A stretch of 64,000 nt of DNA from Acanthochromis polyacanthus (taxonomy: Eukaryota; Chordata; Actinopteri; Pomacentridae): NCBI RefSeq assembly GCF_021347895.1, contig NC_067121.1, forward strand, positions 32,785,974 through 32,849,973, in the 5' to 3' direction. A program made the position numbers and the translations under genes. Positions 12,461 to 23,400 of this stretch are shown piece by piece (position 1 is the first letter of the stretch; each line of letters opens with the position of its first letter). The notes beneath the pieces are model-generated. The model was not told the DNA's origin, searched no databases, and saw only the letters and a program-made list of their open reading frames with translations.

Positions 12461-14560
12461 TATACAGTCAGGTTCTGCCATGGTTGTGTTATGAGACATG
12501 TAGTGAAAACAGAAAACTCATATCTGACTTTTGACATCCAGTGATAAGGACACACAGGTCTATGAGGGCAGCAAAGAACAGATAGCAGGGAAGGACATGA
12601 CGGAAAAGTAGGGTGCTTAAGGACAAAAAAATAAACCTCCTGGTCTGTCCAATAGCAAGTAAAGGGGTTACAGAAACCAGACAGACACCAAATGGCACCT
12701 ATGCTGTGGGAGGAATCATGATGTTTCCAAAGGTAAAGGAGAGAAAGCTGAGAGTAATCTTTATTTAGCACGTTCTCCTGTTTTTCCTGCAAACTGTGGT
12801 TTGAAAGGAGCAGATACTGGTAACCTGACTGAGAAGTGACCCTGGATTTATTGGCGCAGATGCTGCCTCCTTCTCTATTAACTCAGCAGGCATTCATTAT
12901 CAGCTGTGACTGTGGAGGGAAGAGAAATCCTAATTTATTTGACTTACGAATACAATGAATCACTGCCGCAATAAAAAATGCCAACGAATGAGAACAAAAA
13001 ACACTTAAGAAGAATGGACTCTCTGGGTGACACTTGGCTGAGGCCACGCCAGCACATAATAATAATTCTGTTTGTCAGATAAAGAGAAATAAATGAGATA
13101 AATTGACTTTATTACACAGGTTGGACCAGTGTAGACCGCATAATGAAAAAACAGGAGGTCTTTAATCACCGTAACTATGCTCATGATGAAGCTGTAACAG
13201 AGACCGTTGGTAATGAGAGCAGTGATCTGGACGCTGTGTTGTGCTCCCAGCCCTGATAATGGTTTACAGTTTATGAGGACAAATGAAGCGGCTCCAGCAG
13301 ACACATTTGGTGATCTCGGCACATATAGCTGCTGATGCATCAGCTGGAAAAAACGCTCAGGTGCTGCTACTGTTCTGCTCTGACTAAATGGTGATAAACG
13401 AAATCGAGGGGGAAATGTTGAATGTACAATAAGCAGCCTGGGAGGGTATAAAAAGATCCATTGGTTCCAAATATTGATGGAGGTGATGCTGACCAGTGTG
13501 GAAGTGGAGAAATGTGTTCTTTTGTTGGCCTTAAAAATCTCCCCACAGACGAGCAGCTCAGCAACTCCTACTCAATCAACATTTTAATATTTTAGGTAAC
13601 ACGTTTGCGTGTTCATCCGACTGACTGAAACTGAAGAAATTAGCTTGTCGACAAGGGACATGAGGACACATTTTCAGCACAGCTACCCAGTAAAGCTGGT
13701 GAACATCAGGGGAACCAGAATTCTCAAGTGCGTCATTTAGTTTATTACTTCAGTGACCATGTTCATAAGTAAGAAGACATGATTTCATTCATCTACAAAC
13801 ACAATCAGAAATGGAATATTGGCACCAAAGCATGTGGAGTGAATGTTTAAGTCTGAGAAGTTAAGAAAGGATAAAAAAAAAAAAAATGGAATTCAACAGC
13901 AGCGTCTTTGAAGGAACAGTGTTGCAGCTTCTCGAGAAAACCCACACAACAGTTTTCACAGGAGCTATTCAAATTAGAGTCAAGCAGCTAGTCATTGTTA
14001 ACTGTGAGCTCTGCAGATTATTCAGGGACACTGGGATGCTTTTTAAAGGCTCAGAGCGCCTTAAATGGAATCCCATTCAGGACTGTTTTGTCAAGGTAGC
14101 AGCACAAACCCCCAAACTTGGACAAATAAAAACTAAGTACACTGGAGGTAAGTAAGAAAATATGCATATCTGAGAATCAGACAAGAAAAACTCCAGTCAA
14201 ACTAGAAGGATGAGATATGGAGCTTTTAATGAGGTTCAGCAACCATTGTTGTGGCACGAAGAATGTGGTCAGAGTAAAGTAAGTATAGCTGTGAAAAAGC
14301 AAGTCAGGCTTTCTTCACATACTCCGACAAGCAAAGATGTGATTCTCTTTGAAGCGATAGCAATAGGTAGGCAGGATATACTGAAACAAAACGACATTTT
14401 ATAGTGACTGTCATTATCACCCCCTCATATAAAGATACCAACATTTTACAGTATTTGCCAGTGATCAGAACCTCCATAGAGAGCAAAAGATGGAACAAGT
14501 CTTAGTTAAGCCTCAGACATCGAGGCTCTGCTGCTCTCTTTGCTACTGGAGTGCGTTTTT
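12461..14560. other. Intergenic, nothing recognised
   Basis: Open frames up to 111 codons occur at 12460-12792 and 13005-13340 on the minus strand, but they lack family motifs and exon-like boundaries. Confidence 0.5.
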
Positions 14561-14565
14561 GACGT

Positions 14566-15760
14566 CATGCCAAGACCTAAAGAGCTCTCTAAGTTTCTGG
14601 ATGTCGGCGAGTCTGGCAAGGAATCGAAAACGATCTCCAGATGATTTGAACTCCACAGTGAGTAAAGTCATCTAAAAGGGGCATTGATTTCAAACGTCTG
14701 CCAAGGAGTCCAGGACTGGCTGCCCCAGCAAATTCAGAGATTGATTCAAAGTTTCCAAGAACTCCAACATTTCCTCACAGGTTCTGCAGGGAACTCTGCA
14801 GCGGTTGGTGTCAAAGTGTTGCCTCTACGATTCAAAAAAGATTGCAGAATTCTTTGGGGCATTTTTGCCGTCATTTGATACGACAGTAAGAGAGAGACAG
14901 GAATGACATGCAATAAATGACCATGAGCTGGATTCAAACCCATGACCACTGAGTCGGGTCACCCACCCAGCCAGCTGAGGTGTCTGGGTGCCAAAGATTG
15001 CAGAAATTTGACCTGCACTGGAGGCATCCCAGGCAAAAGTCTTTGCTCTTCAAGAACAACAACAGAGATGAACTACAGTTTGCCAATAAACATAAAGGCA
15101 AAGCCCAAGTCTTTGGAAATAATGTTCTGGACAGAAGAATCAAAGCATTCAGAGCTGTTTGGCCAAAGTAACATATGATTAAGACAAACCAAAGAAAACT
15201 CTGAAGAACCAAGAAAACAAAAATGTCAAATCAACAGTGAAACAAGGGGGTGGAAATGTTATAGGTGGGCATCACTGTGGTGTCTTCCTTGCAGTAAATT
15301 ATTCAATGATGGATTCTGAATCATATCAAAGAATTTTTGAAACTAATGTGAGGCCATCTGTCCAAAAGTTGAAGCTAAAGCAACATTTTTCAACAGCATA
15401 ATGTCCGTCAGCTCAAAAGCAAATACCAAGAAAAGGCTCCAAAAGAAGAAATGGAGGGTTGTGTAATGACTTCGTCAAAGCCTCGATTTGAATCCTATTG
15501 AAAGCTTTTCAGATCAAGGATTTGAAACAGGCGCTACATGCAAGAAAACCCTGAAACACTTGAACACCCAAAGGAATTTTGCATCGAAGGATGGTTTAAA
15601 AATTCATCAAGGAAATGTCAGAGACTGGAGGAAAATTCTGCAAAACATCTACAAAAAGTTATTTCTGCTAAAGGTGGAAATACCGGCTTCCAAGGCTACT
15701 TACTTTTCCCCTAGAACGATTACATTTATTGATATTTTTGTGGAATAAATCATCCAAAGT
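14566..15760 (+). pseudogene. Tc1/mariner transposase pseudogene, split by a SINE
   Basis: Starts MPRPKELSKF, the usual opening of fish Tc1-like transposases. It continues through several frames: KSLLFKNNNRDELQFANKHK, then NNVL and WTEESKHSELFG (family: NVLWTDESKIELFG), STVKQGGGNV (family: STVKHGGGS), VRPSVQKLKLKQHF, and finally LDLNPIES (family: SPDLNPIENLW). Frameshifts and stops show it is inactive. A SINE at 14850-14992 interrupts it. The catalytic DDE pattern cannot be followed continuously. The right end near 15760 was not matched to a left terminal repeat. Confidence 0.8.
14850..14992 (-). mobile_element. tRNA-derived SINE inside the Tc1 pseudogene (13-bp TSD)
   Basis: Minus-strand SINE with a GGCACCCAGACACCTCAGCT head, box B-like GGGTTTGAATCC, and the GCATGTCATTCCTGTCTCTC 3' part, ending near GGCAAAAATGCCCC. 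It is flanked by the perfect direct repeat AAAGATTGCAGAA at 14837-14849 and 14993-15005. Confidence 0.8.
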
Positions 15761-17665
15761 TAATTTCCCTTGTTTTGTTCAAGTATAGAATTTTATCTGC
15801 AGGCAAATCTCAAAATCTGTTTAAAAAAAATCTGCAGTTTCAAAAAACTAAGTTACAGTGTTTTTTTTTTTCTTTTATGTGGACACAAAAATGCTTTTGG
15901 GTGTTTTTATGGCGAACAGATTAGAGAACATTTAGTTTTTTATTATTAGAGCTAGCCTGATGAATTAGCAATGCTAGAACCTCCAATATTAGCTACATAT
16001 TATACATTAGCCTATAAATAACAAGAAACTGCAGTTCAGAAGTTCAAAAATATATGCCTGGGGTAATATATTAACAGGCCTGAAGACAGCAGACAGTGGC
16101 ACTGCTAACTTCTTCATTCATGACAAGCTAACCGCTAACATGCTAACCAGCAAGAAAATGCTAAAGTTACTTAGCCACAACAGTTTCCAAAGCTTGTATC
16201 TTTCTTTGTACAGTACTTGGCTATTTATTTCCAGTGATATTTTGTTCTTGGGATGAAACGTGACTCCGTTGATGTGAGGAATTGAAAGGGTAAAATAAAT
16301 GGTAGTTGAAGACTTCTCTGAATTTAACTAATCAGCATCATCCTCTCTGGGTTTTAATCAATCAGCATCGAGCCAGGAACTAAGTTTTGTAGGACCGCTG
16401 AGTAATTTTCCCCAAAAAACGGCTATGAAAGAGTGTCTACTGGGAAAGTTCCTGCAGCAGAAAACAGCCTAAAGGTAGGTGAAACTTCCCCATGAAATGC
16501 TATGTTTAAACATGCAAATGCAAAAGTGGTATGTGTCTAAAAATGTCGTCCTTTGCATTCACAAGAGAAATCTAAACATTGGATAAAGCAGGACATAGTT
16601 CTTTGTTGACATATTACAGCCATAGATTTTGATACAGGGTTTTTTTTTTATTTTTAGATCTTTTATCACTCCAGAAATCAAAAAATACCATCAATAGCCA
16701 TGGAAAAAGAAAAAAAAAAATCAATTTTCACCATATTTTGCAGAATAAAGTGTTCTTTAAATCAGACTGCATGATAAATGAACAAACGTATGTGCAAAAA
16801 CTTTCAGAATATGTAGAGGAATGAAAGTGAAAATTTGCTGAATGTACTCGTGACTGAAGTGGAGAACTCTAGCTCAGAAAACACCCTTAAAGATAATGAT
16901 AATAACTAATCTATGGAGAGAAATAGACAATGTAGGGAAATAAAGAGCTAAATGCATATTTGAAATGATTTTTAAAAAGCCTTCTTTTTATTTGTTCACA
17001 TGAAGACATGCTATGGAAGTAAAATATCCATTTTTGACTTTTATCTTGCTGAAATCATTTGTAAAAATGCATATTTTAACTGCATCCAGGCTATAACAAC
17101 ATTAACTATTCAACTTTCTCAAGCTTCATAAGAGGATATTTTGACACAGCCACTACTAATAGATGCTTCAGAAGTTCAGCTGATCGTGAGGGAAGTGTAC
17201 ATGTTGAGTCTCATCCAGAGGAGGGACAAAGCAGGAGGTTCACTTCTAACTGTGCTGCTGTGCAAGCAGGAAAAGCTGCTGAGGTGTTTAACTAAAAGGC
17301 CCAAGTTCAATGTCGTCCTACATACACTGCTCTGGTGAATTACTTAGACATTTTGAACTTGCTATTTTCCACTCGTTTCTATCTCGGTTTTGTCTTGTCA
17401 GTCAGGAGCTCTGAATCACCATCCATCATCTGTGTGCCTATACGGCCACAACCCAGCACAGGTCAACTCAATTTGATTTTATCCAACCTTCTGCTTTTGT
17501 TTAAGCTACATTTTACATGTGACATCTGCGGTAATAGGTTTTTAATCTGATGGGAGTCAAGAGAGCACAAATGCTCACATAAGCAGAAAGAGCTTCAAAG
17601 GAACATTGCTCACGGTCACCATCTTGTGGCCAGAGAAGGACCAACAGGTAAAATACACACTTCAA
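15761..17665. other. Intergenic, A/T-rich
   Basis: Contains GCTAAC-rich text at 16095-16160 and several homopolymer runs. No gene recognised. Confidence 0.5.
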
Positions 17666-18166
17666 CCCTCCTGTCGTCTTCATTCACAGGCACCAAAAAA
17701 ATATTGTTTCCTTGTCTGAAAAAAATCCAGCAAACACCTCCCCCCTTTCTGAAAATTTGCAAAATTCCAATAATTCCTTAAAATTTTCCATTGAAAGTTA
17801 TATTTTTAAAAAATCTCCCAAATTTGGCAAGAAAATTCTTGTAAATATTTTCAAATAAATTGGTAAAAATCCTCAAAAAAACCCTAAGAAGTTCTAAAGT
17901 GATTACATATATATCAGTAAAACTTTTAACATTTTCATTAAGAACATTCGCAAAAAAAAATAAAAAATCAACCAAAATCCAGCAAATTTTGCTGGATTTT
18001 GGTTGATTTTTTGGTGAATGTTCTTAAGAAACTTAAACTTTTTTTTTCCATTCAAAAATGTTCAAAGATTTCCCAAAAATGTGGACATCAAAAGTGTGAT
18101 TTATTTTTTTCTCCACATGTTTAGACTTCAAAACGGGTCAATCTGACCTGCAAGATGACACGAGGG
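17666..18166 (-). mobile_element. TTAA-flanked MITE (piggyBac-like), copy 1
   Basis: Ends are CCCTCCTGTCGTCTTC on the left and ACACGAGGG on the right. The right side is followed by TTAA (18167-18170); the left target site is decayed to TCAA (17662-17665). A/T-rich interior has no coding frame. A perfect 25-bp-arm palindrome with a 1-nt spacer lies at about 17960-18011 (arm AAAAAATCAACCAAAATCCA then GCAAA). Copy 2 is at 22716-23162 in the opposite orientation. The TTAA target is the basis for suggesting a piggyBac relation. Confidence 0.7.
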
Positions 18167-18399
18167 TTAAAGTCTGCTACACTGACAATATTTACGTTTT
18201 CACCGCAAACCTCATCAACCTCACCTGACAAGTGTCTGACAAAGTGCACAACCTGATCGTACTGCTGCAACCAAACCCTCCTCTAAATTAATTTAGAAGA
18301 AATACAAACTGCATAAATCATGTGGAAAGGTCTAAACACACATATACACACCAGCACAACCTCAATCAGCCTCTGAACTGAGAGTGAAAGTCCAGCAGG

Positions 18400-19745
18400 A
18401 GGTGTGGTATAATATTTTATTCACATATTTTATGGAATACAAAGCCCCCGAACCCACCCCACCCCTCCCGGAAAAAGTGTGCACGTCGGATCTGGTGGAA
18501 AGTATTCAAAGTCAAGGAAAAGAACAGCTGAGAGACAAAGAAAACTCGCTCTGTAAGTGTTTGAGTGTACGACTGCAGTTTAATGCGATGTTCATATAAA
18601 AAGTATTCCCTCTTATCGTGAATGAACCCTTTAAAAAAGTTGCCAAACCTGGCGAGAGTCTGTCGATAAAAGGGCTGCAGCCACGACGGCTGAACGCAAA
18701 CAAAACATGAGTTTCCTTGTAGAAAAAATAACTTTTTTTTTCCGTCGATTTTTTTCCCCATCATAACTACAAGGACGTAATGAATCATGTGCAACAATAA
18801 TTTAGCTTTACGTGACCATCACTTCTGCCACTTTCTATTCTTTTACAGTCTCTTGCTAAGCTGCACAAAAAGGAATGAAATATTTTCCCAATTGGACTTG
18901 GGACAGAAACAAAACATTGACAATTATACAAAAAAAAAAATAAAAAATTAACAGCAGAGGGAATAACAAAACTGCCAGCAGGGCTACAAATGGATACAAC
19001 CTCAGATTTACTAGCAGCCAACCTAGGTCCAATAATGTAGGCGTTTCTTTTAAAATGGCTTGGAAACATCTGGAGTGCATTTGACAGAAGTAGCCATAAC
19101 TTCCCAGTGAAAGTGTATCAGCGGAACCATAACGCAGATTCCCATCGACTGGGAAAGAATCACTGAAGCACGTTAAGTATTTTCAGAAAGGTCTGGTCAA
19201 AGGTCTTCGCTAATCTCATGACGTGTAAAAGCGACCGGCCTGAAGACACAATGGGATGGCGAAAACCACGGACAAAGTAGAGTGAGTAAAAAAAAAAACA
19301 ACAGTAACATCACTGCCATTGAATCCGTTCGTTTCAATGAATTACAAAGTCCTGTTCAGACCAGGCATGAGATGGTTTAGTTCACTTTGAATCTCTTCCT
19401 GACCACTACACATCAAAACACACCAGAAAACAAGTTAACCCGATACAATACACACAATCCAAGGTTCACTGTCCAAGAAGGTGCCGTCTGAAAACAGCTT
19501 CAGGTCCTCTGTGTCCACTTAATCAAAAAGTGTCCGACTCTGGTGAGCCATCAGTTTGACCTTTAGAACTGCGAGAGCAATTCGTGTGGCGGACGCTGGA
19601 AAACAAGATTAAAAAGAAAACAAAAAAGAAAATGCTGAGGATGATGGAGCTTCACCTTGTCAGTTGTTCTCGTAGGGAGAATAAACAGGCTTTAACAGCT
19701 CGCTGTTCCGTGTTTCTCTCTCATTGTCCTTTTCTTGTCAGGTCC
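18400..19745 (-). other. wac: wac 3' untranslated region
   Basis: About 1.3 kb downstream of the wac stop with no continuing reading frame. The first good poly(A) signal on the minus strand is AATAAA, complement of 18416-18421. The region is A/T-rich with several homopolymer runs. The UTR end is inferred from the signal alone. Confidence 0.6.
18416..18421 (-). terminator. wac: wac polyadenylation signal AATAAA
   Basis: On the plus strand it reads TTTATT. It is the first canonical hexamer found downstream of the wac stop, about 1.33 kb away. Cleavage would be expected near 18390-18405, before the MITE copy at 17666-18166. Confidence 0.55.
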
Positions 19746-20031
19746 TCACACCATGTAGGAGTTCTGGTTCTTCAGCTTGTCCAGCTCTTTGCTCTGCTGC
19801 CTCAGAAACAGGATTCTGTCATTGAGAGGAGGAAAGTATGAACGACTGATGGTGCTTTCAGCTGACGTGCCATTCTATGCAAACTCACTCATCTGCCTCT
19901 CACCTCTGTTCCCTGAGTGTGGCCTGGATTTCACACACTCTGACCAGGGAGCGAAGGTTTTTCATCTCCGTGCAGATTTCAGACATGTACAAGCTTCCCA
20001 TGTTGTGGAGGTCCTCACGCAACCGAGCCGC
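19746..20031 (-). CDS. wac: wac exons 12-13, C-terminal coiled coil
   Basis: Exon 12 (20031-19904) encodes [20 protein letters not shown] and on through the [10 protein letters not shown] segment. Exon 13 (19815-19746) finishes with [22 protein letters not shown] and TGA. This charged heptad-rich tail is the most conserved part of WAC and is the part known to bind RNF20/40. The coordinates span both exons and the 88-bp intron between them. Confidence 0.92.
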
Positions 20032-20370
20032 CTGGTGGGGAGGGAGGAGAGACTGTTGTCAAGTTGGGACTACATATTACAAACAAACACAAAACATACT
20101 TCAGACACAAGGATTAACGTTCGTCTTTATAGTTGGCTCAGATCTAAACTTTTGAAAAGGAATTATGACAAAAGATTTCAGTTCCATGTCATGGTGAAGC
20201 TACAGCGTCATTTGGTTTTAATTCATAACTATTATCTCATTCCCTGGTCGCTTAGTGAACCTTCACACAGACTATTGTGGGCCGCAGCCAACGCCAAAAA
20301 AACCCAGAACTTAGCCATCGCTCCCAGCTCTCTCTGTCACTGCTCACACCGGCATGGAGCCCCCCCCCCC

Positions 20371-20401
<31 letters not shown>

Positions 20402-23400
20402 AGCCAATCAGAGGTGAGCTAACTACACACGGCATGTTCACTGACATCAGGTAAATCTCAAACTGAACAATAACCATTGAAACATCAACAACAATATCAG
20501 TCCGCTACACTATTCTAAAATAAAGAAGGTGGTCACGCAGACCACTGCGCTTGTTTTGTGAAGTGAGTTTCTCATGGTGTCTGATAGAAGTTCCTACATG
20601 TCGCTGCAGTCAAAGAAAAGAGTTGCTATAAGAGCAGTGAAGTCACTGCAGTCAGCCGTAACATTTCTAGATAAGCATCATGGTTATGAGAGCCTGTGCT
20701 GCTTTCACTTCCACAGAGAAACAGTCTGTTCATGTAATGCTACCATGGCGTCCTGCATTCTTCACAGCAGAGTTGTTCAATACTCCAATTACCACAAATA
20801 AATTCTTAGCCACAAAAGCACAGAGCTTAGATGAAGAAATTATAACCACGGCAATAGTGGTCTACTTTCTGGTTTATTGATTCCATTAAGATAGCCTCTG
20901 ACTCTTTAATGAAATGATAGAAAACTCCAATCCTGTCCTTGTAAAATATTTTGTTGCAGCGTTAGCTAAATTAAAGTGATTGTGACACAAAAATCATACA
21001 ACTTATAGTATTTAAATGGTAATTAAACAGCTGGGTTACTACAACTAGGTTGACAGAGAAAAATGCTCACAATTTATGAAGACAAATGCATTAGGAGACA
21101 TTAAGACAGACAGACAGGTAGCAGCAGATATTCAGTCAGTGTCTGCAACACACATTTACAAACTAATAAGCAGAATCAAAATAAAAACTTCTATATGATC
21201 TCTTTTAATTAGGTTGGAACCAGCACTCGATGGCTAACATATTAGTTGGATTTTTTAAAACGCCAGCATTAACACTGCTCTCCAACACTGGACTGTACCT
21301 GTTTCTCAGTGTTTTCTGAAGGCCATCCTTGGATATGTCTGATGAGGTTTTCATCAAAGTGAGCTGCCAGGGAAGGAGTGAAGGAGCCCGGAGGGTCAGA
21401 CTGGGTTTGGCTGCTGCTGCTGGAGGGGGCGTGGGCCATCGCAGCACCAGGTAGGTTTGATCCAGTGCACAGAATCTCCTGGCTGCTGGACGAGACAGAA
21501 AACTGGTTAACTGTGTGAAGACTGCTGATAAAAAGCAGCTGCAGTTCTCCTGAAGTTAGAGTCCTGATTTGTTTATCATCAGTCAGTCAGTGATTATGTG
21601 GATTAAATTTATACCCAGTCATTACTGTCATGTCAGAATCTCATTGTATTTTGATGACATTTAGATGAACAACCAAATTCACTGATAGATTTTAGCATTT
21701 GACTGCAGATGTGAGGATACAAGTTTTAAAAAAAAATCTACATATTCTGAGTCTGGGTAGTTGTTAGATGACTCCAGATAATACACAGACCTCATTGTAA
21801 ACACTTTCTACTAAACAAACAGCTCCCATGCAAATTGTCTGGGACATGTGTGGCTGGATTTTGCGAAATTTGTTTTTGTAATTCAGGTGAAGCATCCTCG
21901 GAGTTGTGAAAGTCCCTCTTGGTTTTTATTTGTTTGCTTTGCCTCCGAACAAACTATCACCCCAAATGACATGATGAAGTGATTTCTAACGAATTCTACC
22001 TCCTTTGCTGCAGAGTTCTCGGGTCTTCTGGACGCTTTTCTGTCGTCTGCGACATGGAGGCTGATCCTGGCTTCCCTGGACCTATACTGCCCTGAGGAGA
22101 GAAGACAAGAGGGGAGAAAAATTAGGAATGCAAACAGAGATAAGGAGATGAGGTGGAAAATCACAAAGATAAGATGTCTCAGATGAGGGCAGTCATAACA
22201 CAGAGGAGAAAAGAGAGAAAGAGAGATGTGAGTCATGATATATTTTTCCAACTCTTCTTCGTTGCTTCTGGTTCTGAGGCTCACCCTGTATATCGACACG
22301 ATGTTGCCCGGGTGAATGCCCAGGAGGGATTTCTGGTTGGTCTGTGGGGTGCCATTTCGAGGCGAGACGTACGGCCGCGGTGATGATGCGTCCGACGTCA
22401 GAGAGACCGGAGACTGACTGGAGTGCTGGGCTAAAAACAGGACAACATAGGATTGGTGTTCAGCTTAGACGTATGTAAATTCACACTGCTGGCATGTATT
22501 TTCAACAGCACATGTCTGAAGTGATGACCTTGCTTTGAGTAAAATCAAACAACTAAAATTAAAAGTCTAGCATGAGGAATAAGAGGGATTTCAAGGCTGA
22601 ATACTGCTAAGAAGCTAAAAAGCTCAACCAACATGTTTTTAGCTCTGTGAAAATGGACTTGCTCATTGGAATACATGGCACAATGTCTTGTTTTTCCACA
22701 GAGAAAACCCCTTAACCCTCGTGTCTCGGTCAAAATTGATCTATTTTAAAGTTTGAAAATGTGGAAAAAATATATAGATTTTCACAGTGAAACTTCTGAT
22801 GTCCATATTTTCAACATTTTTATGAAATCTTTGAACATTTTTTGGTGGGAAAAAACGAAATGTTAAATATGTTCTTAGCAGAATATGAAAAGTTTTACTG
22901 ATATATGCGTAATCATTTTAGATATTTTTAGGATTTTTTTTGGAAGATTTTTACTCATTTCTTAAAAAAATATTTACTAGAAATTTATTGCCAAATTTGG
23001 GGGATTTTTTTCTTTAAAATAAAACTTAAAGAATTATTGTAATTTTCTTCCTGAAGGTTTTGCAAATTTACAGAAATTTGGGGAATTTTTTGCAGAATTT
23101 TTGGATTTTTTTTCAGACAAGGGAACATTTTTTGGTGCCCGTAAATGAGGACAACAGGAGGGTTAAGCAACACAGTAAACCTGCGTGAAGTGTCACGATC
23201 TGAATTAAATGAAAGTCATTTTAGAAAGTCATTCATGGGGACGGGAAGAGCGGGATTCTTCATGTTTAAAAAAAACACCACCACATACACACAAAATAAA
23301 ACTCAGTAGTGACAGCAGATGGTGAGAAATGGCGAAGTGGCCGTACCTTGGTTGGAGTGCTGAGCAGCTGAGAGCAGGGCAGTGACGTTGAAAGCAGGTC

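Noticed and set aside
12460..13340. Minus-strand frames of about 110 codons
   Set aside because: No recognisable protein family and no splice or promoter context.
1..18400. Expected neighbour gene beyond wac, such as bambi (known near human WAC)
   Set aside because: No frame resembling the BAMBI extracellular cysteine pattern or any other known neighbour was seen.
19777..20454. 225-codon plus-strand open frame, the longest in the window
   Set aside because: It is antisense to wac exons 12-13 and runs through a C10/(CA)n tract. No domain, and the minus strand explains the sequence.
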